Below, one piece after another: positions 28,440 to 35,744 of a stretch of DNA of 64,000 bases. The DNA lies in assembly GCA_963730285.1 (NCBI GenBank), contig CAVSQY010000007.1:372001-436000 (forward strand). Reading direction: 5' to 3'. A program made the translations under genes and the position numbers. The notes beneath the pieces were generated by a model. That model did not search any database and had not been told where the DNA came from. It saw nothing but the letters and a program-made list of their open reading frames with translations. This DNA is from JARDZU01 sp963730285 (lineage in GTDB: Bacteria > Actinomycetota > Acidimicrobiia > Spongiisociales > ZC4RG35). Every line of letters begins with the position of its first letter. Positions within the stretch are counted from its first letter, which is position 1.

Positions 28440-28520
28440 TTGTCAGTCATCGGGGGCTGCCGGGTGGGGAATGATCGCATGGACAGGAAACGCTCGTGCC
28501 ACAATCCGGGCGGCACATTC

Positions 28521-29204
28521 ATGGAAATTCACGTCGTAACGATGTTTCCCGGGTTCTTCGATGGCCCTCTCTCAACTTCGATCGTGGCCCGTGGGATCGA
28601 CGACGGCGCACTGAATGTCGACCTGGTTGATTTGCGCGCGCATGGGATCGGCAGGCATCGCCAGTTGGATGACTCACCGTTCGGCGGTGGTCCCGGGATG
28701 GTGATGATGATCGAGCCCCTGGCTTCGGCGCTGGAGACGCTGATGGGGACACACCGCGTCTTGTTCAGCCCGTCCGGTCGCCGTCTCGATCAGGCCACAC
28801 TCGATCGCTGGGCCGGCCTCGATGAGATCACCCTGGTCTGTGGGCGGTTCGAGGGTGTCGATCAGCGGGTTGCCGAACATCTCGTCGACGAAGAGGTGTC
28901 TGTGGGGGACTTCGTGGTGGCCGGTGGCGAGGTGGCCGCGGCTCTGGTCATCGAGGGGATTGCACGGCTGTTGAAGGGTGTGGTGGGGAATCCAAGATCA
29001 ACCGAGTCCGAGTCATTCCGGGCCGGGCTCTTGGAGGAGCCGGTCTATACGCGACCAGCTGAATTTGGCGGCTGGCCGGTCCCTGAAGTCCTCCTTTCGG
29101 GCAACCACGGCGACATAGAGCGATGGCGGGCGGAGCAGAGGCGCGCAAGAACCCGGTCAAGACGCCCGGACCTCCTCCCGGATGGCGAGAATTCCGAATC
29201 CTGA
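28521..29204 (+). CDS. trmD: tRNA (guanine-N1)-methyltransferase TrmD
   Basis: 227 residues. Makes m1G37 in tRNA. Typical start MEIHVVTMFPGFF, then DDSPFGGGPGMVM, LVCGRFEGVDQRV, the knot segment SVGDFVVAGGEVAA, and LLEEPVYTRPAEF. Separated from rimM by three unrelated genes; followed at 59 nt by rplS. Confidence 0.96.
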   Translation: MEIHVVTMFPGFFDGPLSTSIVARGIDDGALNVDLVDLRAHGIGRHRQLDDSPFGGGPGMVMMIEPLASALETLMGTHRVLFSPSGRRLDQATLDRWAGLDEITLVCGRFEGVDQRVAEHLVDEEVSVGDFVVAGGEVAAALVIEGIARLLKGVVGNPRSTESESFRAGLLEEPVYTRPAEFGGWPVPEVLLSGNHGDIERWRAEQRRARTRSRRPDLLPDGENSES

Positions 29205-29210
29205 TACAAT
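29205..29210 (+). promoter_or_regulatory. Extended -10 promoter (TGATACAAT) for rplS
   Basis: TACAAT directly after the trmD stop, preceded by TG, which would give a ~47-nt leader for rplS. Confidence 0.5.
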
Positions 29211-29263
29211 TCAGGCCGGGTCGGGTCGACCAAGCACATTCCTGACCGCTCTAGGAGCCCTCC

Positions 29264-29608
29264 ATGAACGATCTTCACCTTGTTGAGAGCGCGCACGTCC
29301 GCGACGACATCCCTGATTTTCGAGCCGGTGACACGGTCAAGGTCCACGTTCGGGTGGTCGAGGGCGGCAGAGAACGTGTTCAGCTGTTCGAGGGCGTGGT
29401 CATAGCCAGGAATGGCGCCGGCTCCAGAGCGTCTTTCACCGTCCGCAAGCTGAGCTTTGGGGTGGGTGTTGAGCGTGTATTTCCCCTCCACGCGCCGATC
29501 ATCTCCAAGATCGAGGTGAGCCGGCGTGGCGACGTTCGCCGCTCCAAGCTGTATTTCCTGCGTGACCGGGTCGGGAAGTCGGCGCGGATCAAGGAGCTGC
29601 GCGACTGA
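29264..29608 (+). CDS. rplS: 50S ribosomal protein L19
   Basis: 114 residues: DTVKVHVRVVEGGRERVQ, FEGVVIARNGAGSRASFTVR, and HAPIISKIEVSRRGDVRRSK. TAGGAG-like Shine-Dalgarno sequence before the ATG. Its end carries AAGGAG, which serves the next gene, lepB. Confidence 0.97.
   Translation: MNDLHLVESAHVRDDIPDFRAGDTVKVHVRVVEGGRERVQLFEGVVIARNGAGSRASFTVRKLSFGVGVERVFPLHAPIISKIEVSRRGDVRRSKLYFLRDRVGKSARIKELRD
29591..29596 (+). promoter_or_regulatory. Shine-Dalgarno AAGGAG supporting a CTG start of lepB
   Basis: AAGGAG in the last codons of rplS is 8 nt from the CTG at 29605. No ATG, GTG or TTG exists in the lepB frame between the upstream stop (29563) and 29713. Confidence 0.65.
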
Positions 29609-30243
29609 ACCCGCTACCACCGGAGCCCGTCGAGGAAAAGTCAGAGGAAGAGCCGGAGGTCCGGCCCCGCCGTTCTTTTCTGGCCGAGCTCCCGGGTCTG
29701 CTGCTCACCGCCTTGGTGATCGCAGTGGTGATCAAGACCTTCTTGATTCAGCCATTTTGGATCCCTTCTGAGTCGATGCTCCCCACCATCGAGGTCAATG
29801 ATCGGGTCATGGTCAACAAGCTCGCCTTCACCTGGGGGGAGCCACATCGCGGGGAGATAGTCGTCTTTCGAGACCCACGCGAGGTAGAGCAGCAGATATC
29901 GTTTCCGGAGGCCGTCATCCGATCGGTCCTGGAGGCGGTTGGGATCCGGACCAGGGGCCGAGATGATCTGATCAAGAGGGTGATCGGGCTCCCGGGGGAT
30001 ATGGTGGAGGTCAAGGACAACAGCGTCTTCATCAACGGTGAGAGGCTCGATGAGCCCTATCTTCCCGAAGTGTTCATGGACGACGAGCCCCCGATCAAAG
30101 TGGCCGACGACGAGGTGTTCGTCATGGGCGACAACCGGTCGGCCTCGTTCGACAGCCGACGCTTTGGGCCGGTGCCGCTGGATGACCTGGTGGGTAGGGC
30201 ATTTGTCACTATCTGGCCACCCTCGCACTTTGGGAGCCTGTAG
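29605..30243 (+). CDS. lepB: Signal peptidase I, apparent CTG start
   Basis: 212 residues if read from CTG 29605, which overlaps the rplS stop as CTGA. Acidic cytoplasmic N-terminus (~1-30), one membrane helix (~31-50), then the catalytic Ser57 in IPSESMLPT and the general-base Lys124 in IKRVIGLPGD, plus VMGDNRSASFDSR. Starting at the first standard codon, TTG 29713, would cut into the membrane helix and leave no Shine-Dalgarno sequence. Cleaves signal peptides of exported proteins. Confidence 0.9.
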   Translation: MNPLPPEPVEEKSEEEPEVRPRRSFLAELPGLLLTALVIAVVIKTFLIQPFWIPSESMLPTIEVNDRVMVNKLAFTWGEPHRGEIVVFRDPREVEQQISFPEAVIRSVLEAVGIRTRGRDDLIKRVIGLPGDMVEVKDNSVFINGERLDEPYLPEVFMDDEPPIKVADDEVFVMGDNRSASFDSRRFGPVPLDDLVGRAFVTIWPPSHFGSL

Positions 30244-30252
30244 GAAAAAGTC

Positions 30253-30302
30253 CCAGGCGATTGCTAGTCGATAGTGAATGACGGATGCATAAGATCGCCT
30301 GG
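30253..30302. repeat. Inverted repeat before the DUF2469 gene
   Basis: Perfect 9-bp arms CCAGGCGAT (30253-30261) and ATCGCCTGG (30294-30302), 32 nt apart, between lepB and the DUF2469 gene. TAAGAT at 30290-30295 could be a -10 box overlapping the right arm, which suggests a regulated promoter or RNA stem. Confidence 0.4.
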
Positions 30303-30323
30303 CGTCACACCTGAGAGGAGAAG

Positions 30324-30620
30324 ATGGAAGAGGACCTGGAGCGCTACGAGTCCGAGGTAGAGCTCAAGATCTACAAGGAGTACCACGACGTGCTCCCGAT
30401 GTTTCGCTATGTCGTGGAGACCGAGCGAAGGTTCTACCTCGCCAACGAGGTGAACCTCGAAGTTCGCGAGGTCAACGGATCCGTCTTTTTCGAAGTCGAG
30501 ATGAAGGATGCATGGGTATGGGACATGTTCCGCCCCGCCCGATTTCTGGAGCACGTCAAGGTGCTGACATTCCGCGACGTCAACGTCGAGGAGTTGGAGC
30601 GCCAAGAGCTCTCGATCTGA
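30324..30620 (+). CDS. DUF2469 family protein
   Basis: 98 residues, acidic. Matches the actinobacterial DUF2469 family as I recall it: EEDLERYESEVELKIYKEY and YVVETERRFYLANEVNLEVR are its hallmarks. Function unknown; the gene normally lies between the signal peptidase and yraN, as here. GAGAGGAG precedes the ATG. Confidence 0.9.
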   Translation: MEEDLERYESEVELKIYKEYHDVLPMFRYVVETERRFYLANEVNLEVREVNGSVFFEVEMKDAWVWDMFRPARFLEHVKVLTFRDVNVEELERQELSI

Positions 30621-30940
30621 GAGATCGGCGCGCCAAGGGGGAATTGGGGGAGAAGATCGCAGCCAGGTTCCTCGTCGACCGCGGGCTGAGCCTGCTCGGT
30701 CACAACGTCGAGGTCGGGCGTGGTGAGATCGACCTCCTCATGTCGGATCGAGGCGAGCGCGTGGTCGTCGAGGTCCGAGCCATCACCGGGCCGGGAGACC
30801 CGATCGATGCGATCGGATGGGAGAAGCGGCGGCGAGTCGGGCGTCTGGCGCGGGAGTTGGGGCGTAGCCGGGTCGATTTGATCGGCGTGGGCGTTCGCCC
30901 GTCCCATATAGTGGTTCACTGGGTGCCTGATGCTGTTTGA
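30617..30940 (+). CDS. yraN: YraN/UPF0102 nuclease-like protein, probable CTG start
   Basis: 107 residues if read from CTG 30617, overlapping the DUF2469 stop as CTGA. UPF0102 core: KGELGEKIAARFLVDRGL, then GRGEIDLLM and VVVEVRA. The family has a restriction-endonuclease-like fold; the usual EVK is EVR here. The in-frame ATG at 30512 would add 35 unrelated residues lying over DUF2469; a TTG at 30644 would cut into the conserved start. No strong Shine-Dalgarno sequence precedes the CTG. Confidence 0.8.
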   Translation: MRDRRAKGELGEKIAARFLVDRGLSLLGHNVEVGRGEIDLLMSDRGERVVVEVRAITGPGDPIDAIGWEKRRRVGRLARELGRSRVDLIGVGVRPSHIVVHWVPDAV

Positions 30941-30967
30941 CGCCTTGTTCGGCTCAACTTTGATGTT

Positions 30968-31876
30968 ATGAACATGGAATCCGATAGCGTCGCCGTCAGG
31001 GTCACGGGCCTGGTCAAGAAGTACAAGAGCAAGGTCGCTCTCGACGGGCTCGACTTCGAGATCCCTGCCGCCGCCATCACCGGGTTCCTCGGGCCCAACG
31101 GTGCCGGCAAGACCACTACGTTTCGCGCTCTCCTCGGTCTCACCAAGATCACCGAGGGCACGGTGAGCGTCCTGGGGCACTCGGTCCCGGCGGAGCTCCA
31201 AGCGATCACGAAGAAGAGTGGCGCGATCATCGAGGAGCCGGGGCTGATCAAATCCCTTTCCGGAAGGGTGAATCTGCAGGTCGCCGCCGACCAGCTCGGA
31301 TTCGGCCATCAGCGGATCGACGAGCTACTCGAGTTTGTGTCGCTCAGCAGTGACGCCAACCGCAAGGTGGACGAGTACTCCAAGGGGATGAGACAACGAC
31401 TGGCCCTTGCCGCAGCGATGCTCGGCGACCCGGAGCTGCTGCTCCTCGACGAGCCGCTCGACGGTCTGGACCCTGCCGGTCAAAGGGCGTTTCGGGCAAG
31501 ATTGCGTGACCTGGCCGACCAGGGCCGGACCGTGATCGTCTCCAGCCACGACCTCGCCGACATCGAAGCCTTGGCCGACTACGTGGTCGTCATCGACCAC
31601 GGGCGGTTGGTGAACCAAGGTCCCCTGGAGGGAATGCTGGCCGGCGGCTCTACCAAGGTGATCGTGTCGGATACGGCTGCCGCCTTGTCCGTCCTCGGGG
31701 CCTCGAATATCAACGCGCGTGAGGAAGATGGATGGCTGATCGTCCAGGATACCGATGGGAGCCGGATCATCCGCGTCCTCGCCGGAAGCGGGATCTTCCC
31801 CTCGGAGGTGTCACCGGCTCGCTCCTCACTCGAGGCGGTCTTCCTCGGGATGACGGGAGAGGAGGAGCGCAGCTGA
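30968..31876 (+). CDS. ABC transporter ATP-binding protein
   Basis: 302 residues (300 from the second ATG at 30974). Walker A GPNGAGKTTTF, signature YSKGMRQRLALA, Walker B LLLLDEPLDGLDP, and H-loop SSHDLAD. Resembles ATPases of bacitracin or Na+ efflux type exporters. The stop overlaps the permease gene, so the two make one transporter. Confidence 0.9.
   Translation: MNMESDSVAVRVTGLVKKYKSKVALDGLDFEIPAAAITGFLGPNGAGKTTTFRALLGLTKITEGTVSVLGHSVPAELQAITKKSGAIIEEPGLIKSLSGRVNLQVAADQLGFGHQRIDELLEFVSLSSDANRKVDEYSKGMRQRLALAAAMLGDPELLLLDEPLDGLDPAGQRAFRARLRDLADQGRTVIVSSHDLADIEALADYVVVIDHGRLVNQGPLEGMLAGGSTKVIVSDTAAALSVLGASNINAREEDGWLIVQDTDGSRIIRVLAGSGIFPSEVSPARSSLEAVFLGMTGEEERS
31860..31865 (+). promoter_or_regulatory. 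Shine-Dalgarno AGGAGG supporting a CTG start of the permease
   Basis: A consensus AGGAGG lies 7 nt before CTG 31873. Standard starts in the frame lie only far upstream, inside the ATPase gene. Confidence 0.65.
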
Positions 31877-32640
31877 GCCTCATTCATGCTGAGTACCTGA
31901 AGCTGAGCCGTCGTCGGCTCTATCTGGTGATGGTGCTGATCCTGGCCGCCCTTGTTGGGCTACTTGCCTTCTTCCTGCTGATTTTCGGCCAGATCGCCCC
32001 GGGAATCGCCGGAGACCAGGTGCCGATCCTCACCAAGCCCGAGGCATATCTCGTGGGCGCTCAACAAGTGGCCGGTCAAACGTGGTTCCCGTTGATCCTT
32101 GCGGTAGTGATGCTGGGGAGTGAGTTCGGGTCGACGGTGTGGGCGACCGCCCTCACCCGCGATGCCAGGAGGGCTCAGCAAATCGGGGCCCGTTTTGTCA
32201 TTCTCACCCTCGCATCCCTCATCGCCATCCTCCTGGGCACCGCCGGCTGGGCCGTCGTGGTGGCCATAGCGGCACCCGGCAGCGGTGGTCCCTCTATTGC
32301 AGACTGGCTCTCGGTGGTCTGGAAGATCGGGGTCATCGAGTTGGCCTGGACCGCGATCGGGCTGGGTGCTGTCGCCATGCTCAGGTCGGTCGGGCCTGCC
32401 ATTGGCGCCGCCCTCGCCCTCTATTTCGTCGACCCCTTGCTCGGGCTCTGGGGCCCATACCAGAATGTTTCTCTCTCGGCCGCCAGCAGCGCCCTGTTCC
32501 AGGTCACATCGGAGGGCTCGTTCGGCCAGTTCGTTCCGGGATCGGGGCTATCCCTGGTGCACGCTGTCGCGATCATGATCGGCTGGTCGCTGATCGGGTT
32601 CTCGCTCACCTGGTGGGGTCTTCAGCGCCGCGACGCCTGA
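31873..32640 (+). CDS. ABC transporter permease, apparent CTG start
   Basis: 255 residues from CTG 31873, which overlaps the ATPase stop as CTGA. Short amphipathic start (SLIHAEYLKLSRRRLYLV), then about six membrane helices: ~17-40, 75-95, 110-130 region and three more to the end. This resembles ABC-2 permeases of small two-gene exporters. The ATG at 31732 in the same frame would add 47 residues that only shadow the ATPase. Substrate unknown. Confidence 0.85.
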   Translation: MSLIHAEYLKLSRRRLYLVMVLILAALVGLLAFFLLIFGQIAPGIAGDQVPILTKPEAYLVGAQQVAGQTWFPLILAVVMLGSEFGSTVWATALTRDARRAQQIGARFVILTLASLIAILLGTAGWAVVVAIAAPGSGGPSIADWLSVVWKIGVIELAWTAIGLGAVAMLRSVGPAIGAALALYFVDPLLGLWGPYQNVSLSAASSALFQVTSEGSFGQFVPGSGLSLVHAVAIMIGWSLIGFSLTWWGLQRRDA

Positions 32641-32822
32641 CCGGAGCCAAAGAGGCGCCGCATCTCCTTGTGCCAGCACCCATGATGCCAGTGCCGGCGC
32701 AAATCCGGGGCGTCGTCGGGTACCACCACGACGTGAAAGACCCCGCTCGGGATGGTCTGGTCGCATCCCGGGCACAGGTATGCCTTCCGCGCCGCGTACG
32801 GCTGGATGGGCGTGACGGTCAC
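32622..32822 (-). CDS. Small zinc-ribbon-like protein
   Basis: 66 residues from a GTG overlapping the stop of the tiny membrane gene (GTGA). Cys and His are placed as a metal site: YLCPGCDQTIPSG then HWHHGCWHKE. Similar short proteins with a CPGC...HWHxxCW pattern occur in streptomycetes under uninformative names. Function unknown. Convergent with the permease gene, sharing 19 nt at the 3' ends. Confidence 0.75.
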   Translation of the reverse strand: MTVTPIQPYAARKAYLCPGCDQTIPSGVFHVVVVPDDAPDLRRHWHHGCWHKEMRRLFGSGQASRR

Positions 32823-32932
32823 CCCGAGAAGATCGCCCATGCCAAAACCAAGGCAATCGCCACCAGCGCGACGATCACCATCACGATGTCGGCGACGTCC
32901 CTGTCGTTCTCGCGGAAGGGATTGAATCCCAT
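32819..32932 (-). CDS. 37-residue single-span membrane protein
   Basis: Sequence begins MGFNPFRENDRDVAD and continues with a hydrophobic helix (residues ~17-35, IVMVIVALVAIALVLAWAI). A TACCGT box 6 nt before the ATG supports it as a real leaderless gene, and its stop couples by GTGA to the zinc protein. Tiny proteins of this MG(F/Y)NPFR type recur in actinobacteria as far as I recall. Function unknown. Confidence 0.72.
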   Translation of the reverse strand: MGFNPFRENDRDVADIVMVIVALVAIALVLAWAIFSG

Positions 32933-32938
32933 GATCCA

Positions 32939-32944
32939 ACGGTA
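32939..32944 (-). promoter_or_regulatory. -10 box TACCGT, leaderless promoter of the 37-residue gene
   Basis: TACCGT, 6 nt (TGGATC), then the ATG. It lies back to back with the enoyl-CoA hydratase promoter in a 42-bp gap. Confidence 0.55.
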
Positions 32945-32961
32945 ACCGGGTTGGCCCTGTC

Positions 32962-32967
32962 TACCGT
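32962..32967 (+). promoter_or_regulatory. -10 box TACCGT, leaderless promoter of the enoyl-CoA hydratase
   Basis: TACCGT, 7 nt (CACGGCG), then GTG 32975. Confidence 0.5.
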
Positions 32968-32974
32968 CACGGCG

Positions 32975-33754
32975 GTGAGCTGGTTCAAGATCGACGACCG
33001 GGAAGCTGTGAGGTGGTTGATCCTCGATCGGCCTCAGACCAAGAACGCGATCCCTTTGGATGGTTGGGCTGAGCTCGGCGCCGCCTTCGGGGACTTCGAG
33101 CATTCCGACATGCGGGTCCTCGTCGTGACTGGGTCGGGTGGGGAATTCTGCTCCGGGGCCGAGCTCGACCCGGCGCGCATGGACAAGCTGCAAACGGTCG
33201 AGGACCGCCGTGAGCGCATGAGGTTGATCGGTTCGGTGGCGATGGACCTACACCACATCACCAAGCCGACCCTTGCCGCCGTCGACGGTGTCGCGGTGGG
33301 CGCCGGGATGAACCTGGCCCTGGGCTGTGACCTGGTAATCGCCAGCGAGCGAGCGAGATTCGCCGAGATCTTTGTCCGGCGGGGGCTCACGCTCGATTTC
33401 GGGGGCTCGTGGCTCTTGCCCCGCGTGGTGGGCATACAACGGGCCAAGGAGTTGGCCCTCACTGGTCGAATAGTCGATGCGGAGGAGGCACGTCGCATCG
33501 GGTTGGTGCTAGAGGTCGTGCCCCATGAGGCCCTCGAGTCGAGAGCGGCTGAGATGTCGGAGAGTCTGCTCGCCGGTGCCCCCTTGGCGCAGTTGTTCGC
33601 CAAGCAGACCATCAATGCCTCCTACCAGACCGGGTTGTCGGACCTTCTCTCGTGGGAGGGTGACGCCCAGTCGATCGCACTCGGATCGGAGGATGCGGCC
33701 GAGGGCATCATGGCCTTCCTGGAGAAGCGACCTCCGGAGTGGCGAGGTCGCTAG
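32975..33754 (+). CDS. Enoyl-CoA hydratase/isomerase family protein
   Basis: 259 residues from GTG 32975; a TTG at 32951 would add eight. Crotonase fold: LDRPQTKNAIPLDGWAEL, oxyanion-hole segment VTGSGGEFCSGAELDPA, VDGVAVGAGMNLALGCDLVIA, and LTLDFGGSWLLPRVVG. One of the two usual catalytic Glu positions is replaced by Asp (LTLDFGGSW), so hydratase or isomerase activity is uncertain. Not linked to other fatty-acid genes here. Confidence 0.88.
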   Translation: MSWFKIDDREAVRWLILDRPQTKNAIPLDGWAELGAAFGDFEHSDMRVLVVTGSGGEFCSGAELDPARMDKLQTVEDRRERMRLIGSVAMDLHHITKPTLAAVDGVAVGAGMNLALGCDLVIASERARFAEIFVRRGLTLDFGGSWLLPRVVGIQRAKELALTGRIVDAEEARRIGLVLEVVPHEALESRAAEMSESLLAGAPLAQLFAKQTINASYQTGLSDLLSWEGDAQSIALGSEDAAEGIMAFLEKRPPEWRGR

Positions 33755-33765
33755 CGACCGGTGGC

Positions 33766-34209
33766 TCAAACCTGACCGATGTCCTCGCTCCACAACGAGG
33801 GGAACTCAGCGATGAACTCGCCCATCATTCGAGCGCATCGGTCGTCAGCGAGCAACACAACCTCTACGTCGTTGGCGCGAAGCAGGTACTCGGCGCCCAT
33901 GAAGGTGCGGTTTTCGCCGATCACGACCTTCGGGATCCCATAGAGGAGTATCGCTCCCGTGCACATGTGACAGGGGGAGAGCGTCGTGTACAGGGTGGAG
34001 CGCCCGTATTCGTTGGCGGTGAGCCGTCCGGCATCCTCCAACGCATCCATCTCGCCGTGCAGGATGGCGCTGTCCTTCTGGATTCTCTGGTTGTGCCCTC
34101 TGCCCAGGATCGATCCGTCCAACACGAGCACCGACCCGATCGGGATCCCGCCTTCGGCCCGGCCCTTCGCTGCTTCCTCGATCGCGGCATCCATGAATTC
34201 GTCTCCCAT
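33766..34209 (-). CDS. Cytosine deaminase, yeast Fcy1 type
   Basis: 147 residues from ATG 34209. Zinc site His51-Ala/Gly-Glu53 (LHGEMDAL) and Cys80/Cys83 (LSPCHMC). Beyond the general deaminase fold, GRGHNQR (Asn40) and the C-terminal WSEDIG (Asp143) match residues that bind cytosine in yeast cytosine deaminase, and LYTTLSPC, TGAILLYGIP and VVIGENRTF also match. Expected reaction: cytosine to uracil, which upp could turn into UMP. The bacterial enzyme for this is usually the unrelated CodA. The start is set by a TAAGAT box 7 nt upstream. Confidence 0.85.
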   Translation of the reverse strand: MGDEFMDAAIEEAAKGRAEGGIPIGSVLVLDGSILGRGHNQRIQKDSAILHGEMDALEDAGRLTANEYGRSTLYTTLSPCHMCTGAILLYGIPKVVIGENRTFMGAEYLLRANDVEVVLLADDRCARMMGEFIAEFPSLWSEDIGQV

Positions 34210-34216
34210 CGTCAGG

Positions 34217-34222
34217 ATCTTA
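34217..34222 (-). promoter_or_regulatory. -10 box TAAGAT, leaderless promoter of the cytosine deaminase
   Basis: TAAGAT, 7 nt (CCTGACG), then ATG 34209; it excludes the longer frame to 34260. Confidence 0.55.
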
Positions 34223-34259
34223 CGAAGACGCGACTCTGGTTTTCGTCTCTGCTCACCCA

Positions 34260-34265
34260 TACATT
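34260..34265 (+). promoter_or_regulatory. -10 box TACATT, leaderless promoter of comM
   Basis: TACATT, 6 nt (CGAGTC), then ATG 34272. Confidence 0.55.
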
Positions 34266-34271
34266 CGAGTC

Positions 34272-35744
34272 ATGTACGCATCAGCCACGTCGGTGGCTCT
34301 CGTTGGCGGCAATGCCATCCGGGTCCGGGTTGAGGCGCATGTGGGGCGTCAGGAGAATCGGTTCCGGCTGTCCGGTCTGCCCGATACCGCGGTTCGAGAG
34401 GCGAAAGACAGGGTCATGGCTGCGGTGGCTTCGTCGGGTGTCCGATTCCCAAACCGAACCGTCACCGTCAACCTGGCCCCTGCCGACCTGCCAAAGAGCG
34501 GGACCGACTATGACCTGCCCATCGCCCTGGGGATCCTGTCAGCAACCCGAGACTTGCCACCACTCCAGGGCGTCGTCGTGGTGGGCGAACTGGCGCTCGA
34601 CGGCTCGGTGAGATCGGGGAGCCATGCCCTTGCAGCGGGCGTGTTGAGCGCCAGACACAGGTTGCCATGTCTCATTGCCAGCGACGCCGCCTCGACCGCA
34701 GCGTCGGTTCCGGGTTCGCTTGTCTATGGGGTGGGGACCCTTGCCGAGGCGATCGATTTGGTCCGCCACGGGATGTCCTCGGCCAGCCCGGCCCAGCCAC
34801 AGGAGGCTCCGGCTCGTTCCCGTGATCTCGACCTCCTCGACATCAAGGGGCAGAGTCTTCCCCGTCGGGCACTCGAGATCGCCGCGGCAGGTGGTCACCA
34901 TCTTCTTCTTCACGGCCCCCCGGGTTCGGGCAAGACCATGCTGGCGCGCCGTCTGCCTGGCATCACTCCCTACCTGTCGGCAGACGAGGCCATCGAGACG
35001 GCGATGCTGTGGGAGGCGACCGGCCGGCGTCGCGGGCTCGATCGTGTGCCGCCGTTCCGAGCCCCTCATCACACAGCCTCGAAGGCTGCCCTCGTCGGTG
35101 GCGGGTCGGGCAACCCGGTACCTGGTGAGGTCTCCCTGGCACACGGTGGCATCCTATTCCTCGACGAGTTGGCGGAATTCCCGAGGAGCCACCTGGACAC
35201 ACTTCGCCAGCCTCTCGAGGAGGGATTGGTCTCGGTGGCCCGTCGCGGCATGTCCACCGACTTCGCGGCTTCGTTTCAACTGGTCGCTGCCACCAACCCC
35301 TGCCCTTGTGGCTATTACGGAGACCGTCGTCGCCCTTGCGACTGCCGCCCCGCGGCCAGGGCCAGGTATCGGTCGCGGATCTCGGGCCCTCTATTGGACC
35401 GCTTCGACCTGATCATCCAGGTGGCGCGTGTCGAAGCCGGCGAGTACGACGGCCCGGATGGCGAGCCCACCGAGACCGTGGCCGCCCGTGTGATTTCTGC
35501 TCGCGCCTTGCAGGCCGAACGTGGCGCGCTGAATCGACGCTATCGGCCATCACGAGGTTTGGAGCGAGAAGACGTCCCAAGACTCATCCGATCGGCCATC
35601 GAGACAGGGATGGTTACCGCACGCGGGGCCGATCGGGTGCGAAGAGTGGCCAGGACGATCGCCGATCTCGGTGCCCAACGCCTGGTTGGAGATGAGCACG
35701 TGGCCGAGGCGCTGGCCTTGCGGGGGGAGTGGCGTGTCGAGTGA
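34272..35744 (+). CDS. comM: YifB/ComM-family AAA+ protein
   Basis: 490 residues. N-terminal Lon-like domain (FRLSGLPDTAVREAKDRV, LPKSGTDYDLPIALGIL), AAA+ Mg-chelatase-type domain with Walker A LHGPPGSGKTMLARR and Walker B ILFLDELAEF, ATNPCPCGYYGD, and a C-terminal chelatase domain. ComM is a helicase that promotes branch migration during transformation. First gene of comM-dprA-xerC-whiG. Confidence 0.94.
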   Translation: MYASATSVALVGGNAIRVRVEAHVGRQENRFRLSGLPDTAVREAKDRVMAAVASSGVRFPNRTVTVNLAPADLPKSGTDYDLPIALGILSATRDLPPLQGVVVVGELALDGSVRSGSHALAAGVLSARHRLPCLIASDAASTAASVPGSLVYGVGTLAEAIDLVRHGMSSASPAQPQEAPARSRDLDLLDIKGQSLPRRALEIAAAGGHHLLLHGPPGSGKTMLARRLPGITPYLSADEAIETAMLWEATGRRRGLDRVPPFRAPHHTASKAALVGGGSGNPVPGEVSLAHGGILFLDELAEFPRSHLDTLRQPLEEGLVSVARRGMSTDFAASFQLVAATNPCPCGYYGDRRRPCDCRPAARARYRSRISGPLLDRFDLIIQVARVEAGEYDGPDGEPTETVAARVISARALQAERGALNRRYRPSRGLEREDVPRLIRSAIETGMVTARGADRVRRVARTIADLGAQRLVGDEHVAEALALRGEWRVE

